A DNA stretch of 64,000 nucleotides, taken from Anniella stebbinsi. Lineage: Eukaryota > Chordata > Lepidosauria > Squamata > Anniellidae. Positions 47,733 through 59,372 of this stretch are shown here, one piece after another; the first letter of the stretch is position 1, and every line of letters begins with the position of its first letter. Under the pieces are notes generated by a model that did no database searches, was not told the origin of the DNA, and worked only from the letters and a program-made list of their open reading frames with translations. The DNA lies in assembly GCA_029215795.1 (NCBI GenBank), contig JARDYH010000002.1, positions 13,013,001-13,077,000 on the forward strand. Reading direction: 5' to 3'. A program made the position numbers and the translations under genes.

Positions 47733-48204
47733 CCAAATGTGGGTTTGAGAGATTCCCTGAAAATAGAACACCCAGATCTACAAAGAGCACAGGGAGGATA
47801 GTCCTTTACAAAATGTTATCAGTAATCCCAACGAATTACCACAGCCAATTCTTCTGTTTCCACAGGACCTTAATTCCGCCATTAAAAAGGATTGCCAACT
47901 CCAACTGGGTTTTATCTAATATGTTGCGTATCTCCAAACACACACGGGAAGTGTATACAAGCTTAAATAGGGCTGTGACAGCTTGCTGTTTGAGGTAGAA
48001 TCAGAGAGTTGGGAAGTTTCCAATAGATGATCTAGCCTCAAGGCCCAGCGTTTTGACACATCGTCCTATATCAACCTTGCAAATAAGTCTACTAAAGTTA
48101 ATAGCCCACAGCTTTGTTGTGGTGTCTGTGGTGGTGTTATTTACTAGTAAGCCTGGCTCATCACATAAAGCCAACGGTCTGAAAGAAGAGGAGTCAAAGC
48201 AAGC

Positions 48205-48262
48205 ATCCTATGTAAACCGCCCAGAGAGCTTCGGCTATGGGGCGGTATACAAATGTAATAAA

Positions 48263-48292
<30 letters not shown>
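48205..48292 (+). mobile_element. L2-type 3' terminus with (GAAA)n
   Basis: gtaaaccgcccagagagctt and cggctatggggcggtataca, then a GAAA run at 48264-48292. Confidence 0.85.
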
Positions 48293-48293
<1 letters not shown>

Positions 48294-48614
48294 GAGAAAA
48301 GAAGTTCACAGAAAAAAGCATAAAGAAGATGTTATATTCAAGCAGGTGCCCAAGAAGACTTTTTTTAAAAAATTTTTTTTAAATATTTTGGACATTTATA
48401 GTCCCAGACTAATTTAGCTGATGTGGCAGGACTCGTACCGGTTTGGCTTGAATGTTTTGGAAGTGTGTGCGCAGACACACACACGCATGCACAGAGGCAG
48501 AGAGAGAACTTTAACTGTCAAAGCTTTTATCAGAATGTACTGGGCAACTTAGGAAACAATCCTATGCATACGGAACTGGGAGAAAGTAGGACTGATTTCT
48601 CAGTAAACATCTGT

Positions 48615-48785
48615 AGCAAGGGTAGGCAACCTTTCTGAGCCTGTGGGCACATTTTACATTTTGAAACGTGTCCTCTGGCACCACCCAAAATTACAACTAG
48701 GGTAGGTGGGTGCACCTTCCTCCTCCTCCTCCTCCTCCTCCTCCCCCACCCTCCTACTCACTATTTCCTCCTCCTCCTCTCTCCC
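48615..48785. repeat. Possible MITE fragment plus (CTC)n run
   Basis: aagggtaggcaacctttctg and gagcctgtgggcacatttta start a decayed element. The (CTC)n run at 48717-48744 and further CTCCTCC words follow. Confidence 0.5.
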
Positions 48786-48869
48786 TGCTCATGACCTACT
48801 TCTACTCCCTTCCACTCCTGCTGCCCCCGGCTTAAAGGCTGTTTTTTAAAATATCTGCAACAGGTGATT

Positions 48870-49198
48870 AGAGGAAACATGACTGACTTGCATCTTCTAA
48901 GCATCATACAGATCATGATACCTGTCCAACACAAGTGCGTCCTTCACCACGAGATCGCCGGAATGGCGCCGGAAAGACAGACACAATCATCCCGAGGAGT
49001 GGGCAATGGCGGCACCGAAGACAGGTCTAACCTCTGCTCCGGGGCCCCAGTAAGTACAGCCCTCCCAGGCACTGCATGCTGGGAGTTGTAGACTGTACGG
49101 GGGAGGGGGGAGGGGCTGGACTGTGCGAGGAAATGGCGGATCTGTCATAAAATGGCTTCGGATTCGGAACTCCGAGGCCTGAGGCTTGCACAGCCCTA
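48870..49198. mobile_element. hAT-like element, right part only
   Basis: The right end ggcttgcacagccctag matches the family ends GTGCACAGCTCTA and GTGCACATCCCTA. The subterminal ggcttcggattcggaactcc resembles the GGATCGGATC-rich part of the 12811 element. The left end and a target duplication were not found. Confidence 0.5.
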
Positions 49199-49402
49199 GT
49201 TGCCACCTGTTTTTTCTTGACAGGCTTCTCATCTTTAATAGCTGCATGACAGGCAGATACAACATGGCCCTCTCTATATTAGGAAAAACTGTACCTGTTT
49301 AATTTGGCTTGTGAAAATGGATGAGAATTTTGTTCAGTTCATTATTTGGTGAGAACTTAACAAAATTAACAAATGTCTTCATAAACAGGATAGAAGGAAC
49401 TA

Positions 49403-49530
49403 TTCTGGTGGTGAATTCTATAGTTTAACTATGCGCCGTGTGAAGAAGTACTTCCTTTTATCTGTCCTAATACTCCCACCAAGCAGCTTCATGGAATGAC
49501 CCCTCTGGGTTCTAGTATTATGGGAGAGGA
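49403..49530 (-). mobile_element. CR1-type LINE fragment, antisense
   Basis: tggtgaattctatagtttaa, gtgaagaagtacttcctttt and ccaagcagcttcatggaatg are the RT-tail part of the antisense CR1, without its 3' terminus. Confidence 0.7.
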
Positions 49531-50299
49531 GAAAATTGGGTTTCTTAAGGAGGAAAAAAGGGGATATAAATGTAATAATAAATAAAAAATCAAATAATAA
49601 TTTCTCCGACTGTTAAGTTTCACTCTTTCCACATACATAGTTTAAACCCATTTGCTTCATGTCCTACTTTCAACGGACGTGTTGAGATACCCCAATTTTG
49701 TTAACTAATACTTGGATGTATGCATAATCAGACATAACAAAAATACCTAAAGGTGTTCCAGCTACAGAATTGGAACTGTAGGGCAACTCTTCAGATAAAC
49801 ATGGGGGGGGGGGGGGAACCCAACCCTTATACTGTTTGTGTAGCAGTAGTCATTTTCTTTAATAATTAAAAGCTTACCATTTAATTATAGGTTCATTTAA
49901 AAGCTATACATGGTGTACACCAGGTCCCTGGATTCAAATTCAGCTACTTGCAGAGACAATTAGAAGAACCAGGCCATGAATCTCCTCAGGTTAGAGGACA
50001 ACTTTGTATTTCCAGGCGTCCTCATTTCATAGGTCACATTAAGTTCTCAACGATTTACACAAAGACAAGTTATAGCACTAATAAGGCACCATGGACTCTG
50101 TCATTTGCATTGGTACATTGTACACGAGAGTACAGTATCCTGCATTTTTCACTGTTTCACTGAATAAACAATGCGTAAAATACGCGTAAAAGGATGTTCT
50201 CTCCATAATCCTTATGAATAAGTCTATAAAGGCAGGGCAGAGAGGGGAAACTGAATCTGAGGGAGTAGTGCCTGGCTGCCTATACGATTCCAGTCAGAA

Positions 50300-50905
50300 T
50301 TCAGGATGTTAGCAATGACATTTGAAGCCCTAAATGGCTTGGGACTTTGGTACTTGAGGGAGAGCCTCTCCCTATATATGCCTGCCCAAGATTTGAGAGC
50401 TGTGAGAGGAGCCCTACTCTGTGTCCCACCAATGTGGGATATACATTACGGTGGGACATGGGGGAGGGCTTTCTCTGTGGTGGCACTCTGGTTGTGGAAT
50501 ACCCTCCCCTTAGAGGCCCGACTGGCGTGATGCTGGCTTCATTTCAGCGCCAAGTTAAAACATGACTTTTTATTAAAGCCTTTGGCCCTGCTCAGAAGAC
50601 ACCTTAAACCACGGCTTTAACCACAGTGAATACGGCAAAAAGCCTTATTCATTGTGGTTAAAGCTGTGGTTTAAGGAGTCTTTTGAATAAGACCTTTGAA
50701 GGCTAAATTCTTCAAGGTTGCACAACTGTTTTAATTGTTCTTATTGCTTTTAAACCTTTCTACTGGTTTTGGTTTGTTAATGATTTAATACATGTTTAAC
50801 TGTGTATATTTATTGTTTTACATTGTTCTGATTTTATCTATATGCCGCCCTGAGTTCCCAGTGATATAGGGCTGGATACAAATGTTTAAATAAATAAATA
50901 AACTC
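50300..50905 (+). mobile_element. LINE (L2/CR1-related) 3' part, split by a MITE
   Basis: RT tail LAMTFEALNGLGLWYLRESL with a later frame giving FSVVALWLWNTLPLEARL; 3' UTR, terminus tgccgccctgagttcccagt and an (AAAT)n end. The MITE at 50586-50691 interrupts the UTR. Confidence 0.8.
50586..50691. mobile_element. 106-bp palindromic MITE inside the LINE
   Basis: Left ctgctcagaagacaccttaa, with its complement on the right (tttaaggagtcttttgaata). The arms include aaccacggctttaaccaca and meet at aatacggcaaaaagccttatt. The flanks GCCTTTGG and ACCTTTGA agree at six of eight bases, consistent with an 8-bp duplication. Confidence 0.8.
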
Positions 50906-51218
50906 AGTTTAGGGGTGAGGTGGGATATCAATATGGGATGTCCAGGTCACATTCTTTGCCGCTACATTCCATCAGCTCTATTGCATTAGTGTAGCTTGCT
51001 CAATGCTGAATCACCCTGGAGCAATGCCATAAAAGTTTCATTGGCTCATGGCAGAGTAGGGAACCTCCACTTGATAATTAGACCACATATATGCAATATC
51101 TGAACACAGTTCTTTCTGAACGCCATTGCTCAAGCTGTGTAAAAGGATAGTCCGTCCACTCAAAAAATGCTCATCTCCCTCACGCACACAAATATTTTTT
51201 TCAGTATTTGAATCCTGG

Positions 51219-51355
51219 CAGCCTTCCCCCATCTACTACCTTCCAGATGCATTGGACTACACTTCCCATCATTCCCAGCCAGCAATGGCCCTGCTGGCTT
51301 GGAATAATGGGAGTTGCCACTCAACTTATCTGGAGGGCACCAGTTGGGGAAGGCT
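51219..51355. mobile_element. Palindromic MITE (GGACTACAACTCC family)
   Basis: cagccttcccccatctacta and caccagttggggaaggctg are the outer arms; ttggactacacttcccatca and ataatgggagttgccactca are inner arms around cagccagcaatggccctgct. Confidence 0.7.
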
Positions 51356-51359
51356 GAAT

Positions 51360-52211
51360 TAGGGGGAGTGGGCCCTTTATAAAACCCACAGGCCTCAAAC
51401 TATCTCTCCCCATTTTAGCCAAACCATGCTTCCCCTTACCATTGTAGCTAAGGGAGCCATTCCATAATGCAAGGGGAGGCTTCCCCTTTGGTCTCTGTAT
51501 AATTTGCACACTAGACAGTTTGGCTTCTTGAAACACAGCTAAAAACAGCAAGTAATATAAGGCTGGCTTTCTTCCAGAATGTTTAGAGCATATATTTTGA
51601 ATATAGGGGCAGTAAATGCTTACCCTAAGTATAAACACTTTGCTAATTCACACTAACGACTGGGAAATCTACACAGTTTAATACTGATACCTTTTGAATT
51701 AGCAAGCAGCTCAGTGAGCGTGACTCAAAACTACACATACACACACACACAAAGGGTGCTTCATTTGACTTGGGTCATCCAGCAGAATTTTAATTTCTCT
51801 GCTCAGAGAACACACAGCCCTGAGGATAGATTCAAACACTAATATACTCTTTTATAACTGAGGGCTTAAGCTTTCAATTCTTCTCAGAAGCGGGGAGAAA
51901 CTCTCCAAACTTGCCATGCTCATTCTCAAGATCAGAGAACCAGAAATTATTTTGCTTCAAAGATACCTGTAGGGCTATACCATAGGAAGACCTTAGAAGG
52001 CCTGGCCCCTACAGAAATATTATTCACCCCTCCCTGCATATTCAATTTTCATTTTTATTTTTTTTTAAATAACCCTACATCTCTGGCCCATTTACCTGTG
52101 GAGATAAATGAAAAATCCACCAGCATGATTTCATCCAATTGCTTACTAACTGAATGCCTACTTTATGTAATTAATGTAACTTCAGGCTAAAAACTCCCAT
52201 CATATGGAAAA
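51360..52211. other. Unassigned intron sequence
   Basis: A short (CA)n run at 51735-51751 and a T-run near 52056. No confident exon. Confidence 0.45.
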
Positions 52212-52645
52212 CAATCATGTTTATTGATTTGCAACATTGTATAAGCCTCCTTCTAATGGCAATTTCACAGGGTGGCATAACATTAAAAAAAATGTTTTAA
52301 TACAACCACAAAACATAAAATGCAACACAGCGTAAAACTTTATTAAAATCCAAGAGCGGAGAATAAAAACACAACCAACACAGATTTAAAAAGCCTTGGG
52401 AAATAAAAGTGTCTTTGCCTAGCACCAAAATGACAACAGAGAGAAGAGGCTCTGTAGACAAGGTATTCCACACCTAGGGGCCACCCCTGAAAAGGTCCTT
52501 TCACTTATAGCCATTGGCCACACCTCACCTGGCAGGGCCACTTTGTGAAGGTCCTTTGAAGATCTTACAGTCTGGGTAAGTATAAGAGGGGAGAAGCAAT
52601 CCTTCAAGTACTCTGGTTCCAAACCATGAAAGGCCTTCAAAACTA
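52212..52645 (-). mobile_element. LINE 3' part, antisense, decayed
   Basis: tgtttattgatttgcaacat and cacagggtggcataacatta form an inverted 3' terminus. The complement gives AFHGLEPEYLKDCFSPLILT and ERTFSGVAP, an RT-tail relic. Confidence 0.7.
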
Positions 52646-52654
52646 GGCCAAGGA

Positions 52655-52695
52655 ACGGTGTGGGTGGGTGTGTATGTGTGGGTGGGTGTGTACAT
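52655..52695 (+). repeat. GTGTG/GGTGGG tandem
   Basis: gtgtgggtgggtgtgtatgt is repeated twice in tandem with small changes. Confidence 0.85.
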
Positions 52696-52699
52696 AAAC

Positions 52700-53423
52700 A
52701 CACAGACATATTATAGCCCTTAGTTCTAAGAACAGGGTACACAGAACTTTAACTACAGGAATGGTTTTGTAAAACATATTAGCGAAACCTTCCCTCACAT
52801 TTGGACTGGCCTTTGCCAATTCAATACAAGGCCTGGCTTTGTTTCCTCCCCTTCTAATTATGATGGCTGTTTCACACATTACCTGGCAGGGAATCCAGGT
52901 TTGCCACTGAGCATACCCTTGAGAGAGAACCACAACTACTCACAAATTCCTGTTCAGTGAACCCGGTGTGATGTATGTAGCTCCAAACACGTGCAAGTCT
53001 TGACACAGGGACAAAAATGTCCCAGGTGTACATTAGCCAGTATGGCTCTTTATGGCAAAGGTAGGCTTTTTGGGCCGTGGGTTCATCTGGCAATTTGAGA
53101 AACTCTCCTCAGCACTACCACTGACACGGAAGGCACGGCAAAGGATTAATAACCTGCTCTAAAGTCTGAGAACAAGGCAGAAGTGAAGTTTGAACCCCAA
53201 CTCCTTTGAAACCCATGGTTTTCTGTACAAACAGAAACCTATTTTATAGCAATCCAAGCTGCTGTTAGAAAATACAGTTTTTTTGTTTTTAAGTGGGAGG
53301 GTTAGGGCAGCTCAGTTAGCGCCAAGAAAGGTTCTCGGACCACATTGGTGTCCGCAGGCACTCCGTTGCCTGCCTCTGCTGTATGGTGTACCTGCCAAAG
53401 CAATTTGGAGCAGTAAGAGCTAT
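52700..53423. other. Unassigned intron sequence
   Basis: No confident feature; the open frame at 52872-53093 (minus) is unsupported. Confidence 0.45.
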
Positions 53424-53431
53424 ATATGCAT

Positions 53432-53667
53432 TAGGAATGTGCACCGCCTCATGCTGAAGCCTCGAACCCGACTCAAGGCAAGCCTGCTTTGGCCCAAATA
53501 TGAGGCACTACTCGGGCCGATTCGGGGCAGTGGTGAGCCACTTCCCTCAACCTCCTGGAAAAGCCAGGGCAAGGCCAACCATGAGTCCATTGGATTCATT
53601 GGACAACTCCCTCCTTCCCCTCACCTCTAAGGCAAATCGGGGGGAGGGGGGGCTGTGCACAGCTCTA
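53432..53667. mobile_element. hAT-like non-autonomous element, 236 bp, perfect 8-bp TSD
   Basis: Begins TAGGAATGTGCACC and ends GTGCACAGCTCTA. ATATGCAT is exactly repeated at 53424-53431 and 53668-53675. The interior (cccgactcaaggcaagcctg, ggccgattcggggcagtggt) does not match the 12811 or 33037 interiors beyond the ends. Confidence 0.9.
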
Positions 53668-53864
53668 ATATGCATTGATTCTGCCAGCCTATCCCTCTAC
53701 TCCGGCCTCCCCTAACTGATTGCCCTCAAGATGAGTTGCATTATTAGCTGGAAATTAAGCGAGTTGTAGACCAACCTATCTGGGGAGCCCCCGGTTAGGG
53801 AAGGCTGCTCTCTACCTTAAACCTAAATGAAAACTGTCTTCAAATATCAACTCCCTGAGAGATG

Positions 53865-53925
53865 ATGGGTCTTGTAGTCCAAGCCATTTGGAGGGCCACA
53901 AGTTGCCTACCCCTGCTCCAAAGGC
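53865..53925. repeat. Half MITE (GGACTACAACTCC family)
   Basis: gatgatgggtcttgtagtcc followed by ggagggccacaagttgccta; only one arm is present. Confidence 0.4.
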
Positions 53926-54054
53926 AGTGTTCATCTACAAGAAAGAGAGAGGAGGTCTTGGCTTATGAATGAATTTGCTGCCCGCAAGGACCAGGAGCGT
54001 AATCACACGTCATTCTTCACCAGCTGCATCGCATTCAAATTCTGCCATGTGTAA

Positions 54055-54372
54055 TAAGAACATAAGAACATAAGAGGAGCCATGCAGGATCAGACCAAGG
54101 GTCCATCTGCACTCTGTTCACTCAGTGGCCAACCAGCTGTCGACCAAGGACCAACAAAGCAGGACATGGTGCAACAGCAGCCTCCCACCCATGTTTCCCA
54201 GTGACTGGGGCACACGGGCTTCCTGCCTCGGATACTGGAGGTAGCACATAACCATCAGGGCTAGTGCTATTGATAGAATTTTCCTCCAGGAATTTATCCA
54301 ACCCCCTTTTAAAGCCATCCAAATTGGTGGCTGTCACTACATCTTGTGGTAGTGAATTCTGTAATTCCATAA
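54055..54372 (-). mobile_element. CR1-type LINE 3' part, antisense
   Basis: Duplicated terminus aagaacataagaacataaga, then the standard segment. The complement encodes LQNSLPQDVVTATNLDGFKR and GLDKFLEE, the RT tail. Confidence 0.85.
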
Positions 54373-54722
54373 AGCCAACAACATTTTTTAAACGGTGAGA
54401 GGAGGAGTAATGGATCTACAATTGATAGCAGCGATCTGTTTGGCAGTGACTTTATGAAAATGGCATTGTGATTACCTGGTTCTGCTTCCTATTCTCTGCA
54501 ATCAGGCCAAAGGTTTATGAGCCCCGTCAGGACCAGCGGAATACTGCAGCCTCACATTCCTAAAACCTAAATACTGCTTTGGTCCAGTTCACACAGGCAG
54601 CAGCTGATAAGGCAAAGCTGTTCCTGGACCATATAATTTAAGACCACAGACAGGACAACACATGGTTAAGCACTTCTCTATTTAAAAAATAAAACTCCTG
54701 GGGTTGAATCCAGAGCTAGACT
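54373..54722. other. Unassigned intron sequence
   Basis: Nothing recognised. Confidence 0.45.
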
Positions 54723-54842
54723 GAAATCCTATGCATGTTTAGGCAGAAAAAAGGTCCTACAATTCCCAGCATTCCCCAGCCAGCACAGCTGGCTGGGGAA
54801 TGCTAGGAATTGTAGGACTTTTCCCCTGTCGAAATATGCAGA
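54723..54842. mobile_element. Palindromic MITE (CAATCCTATGCATG family)
   Basis: gaaatcctatgcatgtttag and gtcgaaatatgcagaagat are drifted ends; the inner arms, tcctacaattcccagcattc and gaatgctaggaattgtagga, are complementary except for one base, and cagccagcacagctggctgg at the centre is itself self-complementary. Confidence 0.75.
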
Positions 54843-55244
54843 AGATCACACTCTGAATCACACTTCAAGTAGACCCACTGAAATCAATGAGTTTTCAGTT
54901 AGCCATGAGTAACTTAAATCCCATTCATTTCAATGGGTCTACTCATTGACTACATCCGGATCCAACTCCTGGTTTTCTTTGTGCAAGGAGTATCCCCACC
55001 CCCCACTTTGGAGAAGCACTCAACAATGAAATATCTTCCCACTCCCCACTCCAAAGTGGTACAGGTTTAAAGCCAAATTTGGCCTTTTTCAACTTTCGTT
55101 GTGTTGTACAAATGAAATGCAACCACAAGCTAATGATTGTTTTCCTGCCACTGCCATCGAATTTCAGCAGTGCAGTGGGAGATGTTGGGGCCGCACTAAG
55201 CCAGGGGGTACATGAAACCCGTAGGTCATAAGTTTCCCACCTGT

Positions 55245-55664
55245 GATTCCTTCTCCTTGAGCCCCTGCCAAAGTAAGTGAGACAGGTGGCTACCAAGAGG
55301 AGGGCCTTCTCTGCTGTGGCACCCCGGCTGTGGAATGAGCTTCCTCGAGAGGTTCACCTAGCACCTACGTTATACTAGTTTCGACCCCAGGTGAAGACCT
55401 TTTTATTTTCACAGTGTTTTCACAGTTCTTCAGTTTGATTTTTAACCTTGCTCTTTAAATTTTAAATCCCTCTTACTTTCTGCATGGCTGCTCAGTTTTT
55501 ATCCTGGTTGTGCTTTTATACTGTCTTTTAAATTATGTTTTTATACTGTCGTTGTTTTATATTTTGAATGGTTTTTTATGGTTTTAATTTTTGTAAACCA
55601 CCCAGAGAGCTTTTGGCTATTGGGCGGTATAGAAATGCAGTAAATAAATAAATAAATAAATAAA
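55245..55664 (+). mobile_element. L2-type LINE 3' end, sense
   Basis: gccaaagtaagtgagacagg, ggccttctctgctgtggcac and ggaatgagcttcctcgagag match the copy at 15990-16090. The terminus accacccagagagcttttgg and (AAAT)n follow. Confidence 0.88.
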
Positions 55665-56104
55665 TGGCTTTATAGATAAATTGGAAACCAGTGCAACGTG
55701 GTCGCAAAAGGAAACAACGTTCATTTTCCTAACCACAGCATTTTGTGCCTGTTGTTGTCCTTTCTGAACCCCTTTCAAGGGCAGTAATCCAATCTGAACC
55801 TAATCAAGTCATGTGTGATTGTACCAGTTCTGCTTTCTCCAAGATAGGCTGCAGCTGTCGCACCAACCAAAAGTGAGGAAAAGGTGCTCCCTGCCACAGC
55901 AGCCATAGGCTAAAATTATTACTAGCCACAGATCAACAGCATGGCTCTCTTATCTGTATTAAGGCACAAGTAAAAAGTCTAAATATTTAGATTTACTTGT
56001 TAAAAAACAACACATTAACATGTTAGGGAACAGCCACAAAATACTGCCGGAAGATCAGACCTCGAAAAATCCACTATAGCTATGACATCAGTACTCAGTA
56101 TTTG
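55665..56104. other. Unassigned sequence, possibly more LINE
   Basis: aaattggaaaccagtgcaac and cagttctgctttctccaaga may belong to an antisense LINE reverse-transcriptase region, but no frame is preserved. Confidence 0.35.
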
Positions 56105-56184
56105 ATGCTGTATTTTGTGGTTTTATAAACTGCCTAGAGAGCTTTGGCTATTGGGTGGTAGAGAAATGTAATAAATAAAGAAGT
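56105..56184 (+). mobile_element. L2-type 3' terminus, short
   Basis: tataaactgcctagagagct and ttggctattgggtggtagag, ending aatgtaataaataaag, directly before MITE Z. Confidence 0.75.
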
Positions 56185-56410
56185 GGCTGAATTCGGACAA
56201 CACGATAGTCAATGGTGGGGTAATAATCAACTTTACAGTTGTTCATCTAGGGGGCGCTCCCCACAGAACATGGTAATAAATAATCAACTGTGGTGTGGAT
56301 TAGGATCAGCGCTGAGTTGATGATGGCAGCATTCGGACAATACGATAGTCAATACAACTGATGATTGTTTCCCCCTCCCCAGTTGCTTATTGTGTCGTCC
56401 GAATTCAGCC
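56185..56410. mobile_element. MITE Z, second copy, 226 bp
   Basis: ggctgaattcggacaacacg and, in complement, ggctgaattcggacgacaca are inverted ends of about 23 bp. The interior matches 44221-44446 closely in order and length. The flanks aagaagt and aataagt agree at six of seven bases. Confidence 0.8.
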
Positions 56411-59034
56411 AATAAGTCATTCTGTCACTGCAGGGTAGCAGCCTCTGGGCAATGCAAGTTTAAGAAAGCAACCATGCAGCAATGGTGTAACATTGTCCTT
56501 AGTGAACTCATTTACCAGTGGATACGTGCTAGAGCATAAAACCACATTTAAAAATGGCTTTCTCCAGCGCTTTTCTTCTGATTGAGTTATCAAAATGTTA
56601 CCAAAAGGCAGTAGAGAATAAAGGAAAAGGTGCTACCGTAAAAAGCATTGAATGATAAACATTCAGGATTGCTATCTCCCTGCATACGCATGCCAGCTGG
56701 AAATGCGACATACTGTGGCGAACGAGAACATAAGATTATAGCAGCTTCAAGGTATTATTTGCTACTCTGATATTATCAAAACAAATTTCTGTCCTGATCG
56801 TTTTACAGCAAAATCTCAAGGAAAAGGAGAATTATGTGACAAAGAACTCTAACTCAAAATCTGTACCAATTGGGACAGAAGACATGGCAGAAAAGGGGGA
56901 GAGAAAGAAAACCTAAAGACTTCGCTTCTGATTTTTACGCACAGTGATTCTCTAAGGATTTTCAGCATAGCTCCTGCTGAACATTTCAAAAGCACTTCTT
57001 GCTTCAGATCCTTTCAGGTATAAAGAAAAAAAACAAAGAGAATTATGTATTTCTGAGATTTCAGCCAGAATGTTTGGAATTCATAAACTAACTCAGAGGG
57101 TCTCTATAATCAGGCCTTTAAAATAAAACTTTTTCTGTACACTCAACTTACATGTGCTAAGAGAGGATGCTTAAGTAGAACACCCAGAATCCCCTTCCGT
57201 GCCGTGTCAACCCACCATCAGAACAGGAGGAGGAGAGCACAGGGCCAGGTACTGACAGTAGGGGGACCAGGCACAAAGGGGGATTCTCATGGGAACCAAG
57301 GATGACTATTTCAGGGGGTGTCCAAGATGACATGATAATAGTCATCCATGGAGTTCACTATTAACACAGGGTTGACTACTGTGTCATCCGAATGCGGCCA
57401 TTCTGTCCCATTTTATTTTTATTTTTTTTAATTGGTGTCTAAGTTTGCTTTTTTCCTCTTCCCTCCCCCTCTCTTGGTTCTTTTTATGTTGTGTATTTCA
57501 GATTGAAAGCTTGTGGTCAAGATGGTAAACCTGCGATTGGAGGCTGTAGTTTTTATCGATCATAAGTAAGCCACTCTGGGAGCCTTTTCAACTGAACAGC
57601 AAGGCAATCAATAAATAAATATGTATTTAAATTATTTAAATCACTCATAATCCACTTGTTAAAACATGTATCCCAAGGGCCTAACAAATAAAGAGTACCC
57701 ACAACCTAACCATTAAAAATCTACTACATGTCTGAAGGCATATAGATTTACCGGGAAATATTTAAATAGCACCTGGAAATCAATCGGCTGGTGAGAAGCT
57801 GGGGTTGCAGCTATGAACTCCTGGGAAAGGTTAAAGCATGGAATGAAACCTAAGTAAAAATGACCAGATATAACGAGAAGGCCATATAGAGAGAGTGTAG
57901 CTGGTAGCAAGTATTGCATGGCCCTATAAATTACGTTTATAACAAATGTTATTTTTCGAAAGAATTCCCGTGTGCACTGAAAAACGTGTCCCAAAAGCCC
58001 CCATCGACAAATACGGCTTTGTAATGGAGAGCTAATTGGTCATTGTTCGACACATCCACCTTCATAACAGGAAATGGAATACCTTCCATCTGCCTGTTTT
58101 GGCCTGGGTTTTACCGTTTCTGGCCGATCTGCAGCTAAACAGACTCCTAAATATTTAATCAACTCTCTGTGCCAAGGCAGCTCTTCACATGGGTGAAGAG
58201 AAGACGGAACTGAGACCCTGGCATTACTTCCAAAGCCTCCCACTTGGTTCAGGAGGGGACAAGTCGCTCGTAAGAACAATTCCCCCCCCCCCCGAATCAC
58301 AAACTTCATGAGATTAAAAGCAACATGGACTTGAAAGGGTACGCACATACCGTTTTTGATAAATCCCATGTACCACCACTACCCTTGCGGTCTTGGGCTT
58401 TCAGAGGTATTCTGACTCCCACCCATTTCAGAAAACACTGGCGCCAATTTAAGCAGGGGTTCAGTAAGAGTCAGCCGAAGAGCAGCAAACGCAAAGATGG
58501 AGCTTCCCACCTCGATATCCAAAGTCTTTAGCCAGGTTGACTACTTCGGGACATGGATCCGATGCCGTAAAAAGCAGATCCGTTTGGGATCACAGGGCAC
58601 CTCTCTGGGCTCAGTGCTGATCTCTCCATTTGTCACAGTGAAGCCATAATCAACACACTGATATTTCTCAAGACAGAAAAACATAATTGGGGGGGGGGGG
58701 GAAACGGACCTCCAAGCAGGCTACTCTATGGTTGCTGCACATGATCCATGAATCACTACAAAATTATCCAACACGTTAGTATCCACAGTTTGCAATCTAC
58801 ACATCCTTAGTAACAGAGGAGAAGCTGTCATGTCCTTCTCCATTCACCCTGATGCTCCTCTACTTCCAACACATCCATTAGCACAGAACTGCACTGCAGC
58901 AAGGGGGACAAAACAACAACAACACACAGTTTCAAATCAGGGCCAGCATCAGCACTCGGTATGGTCAGAAACATGTTGACCTGCTGCAGACCAGAGTCCT
59001 CTGTGACTGCTTCTCACCCATTCTACCAGCACTA
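56411..59034. other. Long unassigned intron stretch
   Basis: 57333-57402 is a partial MITE Z (ggttgactactgtgtcatcc). 57480-57625 ends ataaataaatatg after aagccactctgggagccttt, an old LINE or SINE tail that resembles 10890-11000. A C-run at 58288-58298 and a G-run at 58689-58700 are present. The open frame at 58040-58369 (minus) contains RELIKYLGVCLAAD, which faintly recalls a LINE reverse transcriptase. Confidence 0.4.
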
Positions 59035-59372
59035 GCGTCAAGGGTAGGCATGGTCAGGCACCTGCTAAGGGCTCACATCCCAGCATGGGCCCACTGAAAA
59101 GCACTCCCCTTGCCCCTCTTCTGCAGCAATCTCTTTAGTCACCCGCCTCTTGCTCTGACACAGACAATAGCGGTGGTGAGATGGAGGGGCACTAAATGCC
59201 ACGGCCTACTTGCTCACCGGTTTCCTGCCTGTCAAGCACGCAAAACAGCAGTAGAGATGAGAAAGAGGATGAGGGGCAATAGCAGCTGGTGACCACGGTG
59301 ACAGACTCACCGAGAGAGGGGGGCCCATTGACAGTGCCTTGCCCAGGGTCCCTCAAAAACCTGGAGCCAGCA
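59035..59372 (+). repeat. Unclassified repeat X, copy 3
   Basis: catggtcaggcacctgctaa, agcatgggcccactgaaaag, tgctcaccggtttcctgcct, tgccttgcccagggtccctc and aacctggagccagcattg are in the same order as copies 1 and 2. Confidence 0.6.

Noticed and set aside
58040..58369. 109-codon minus-strand frame containing IKYLGV
   Set aside because: A faint likeness to LINE reverse transcriptase in one short word only; too little to call an element or gene.
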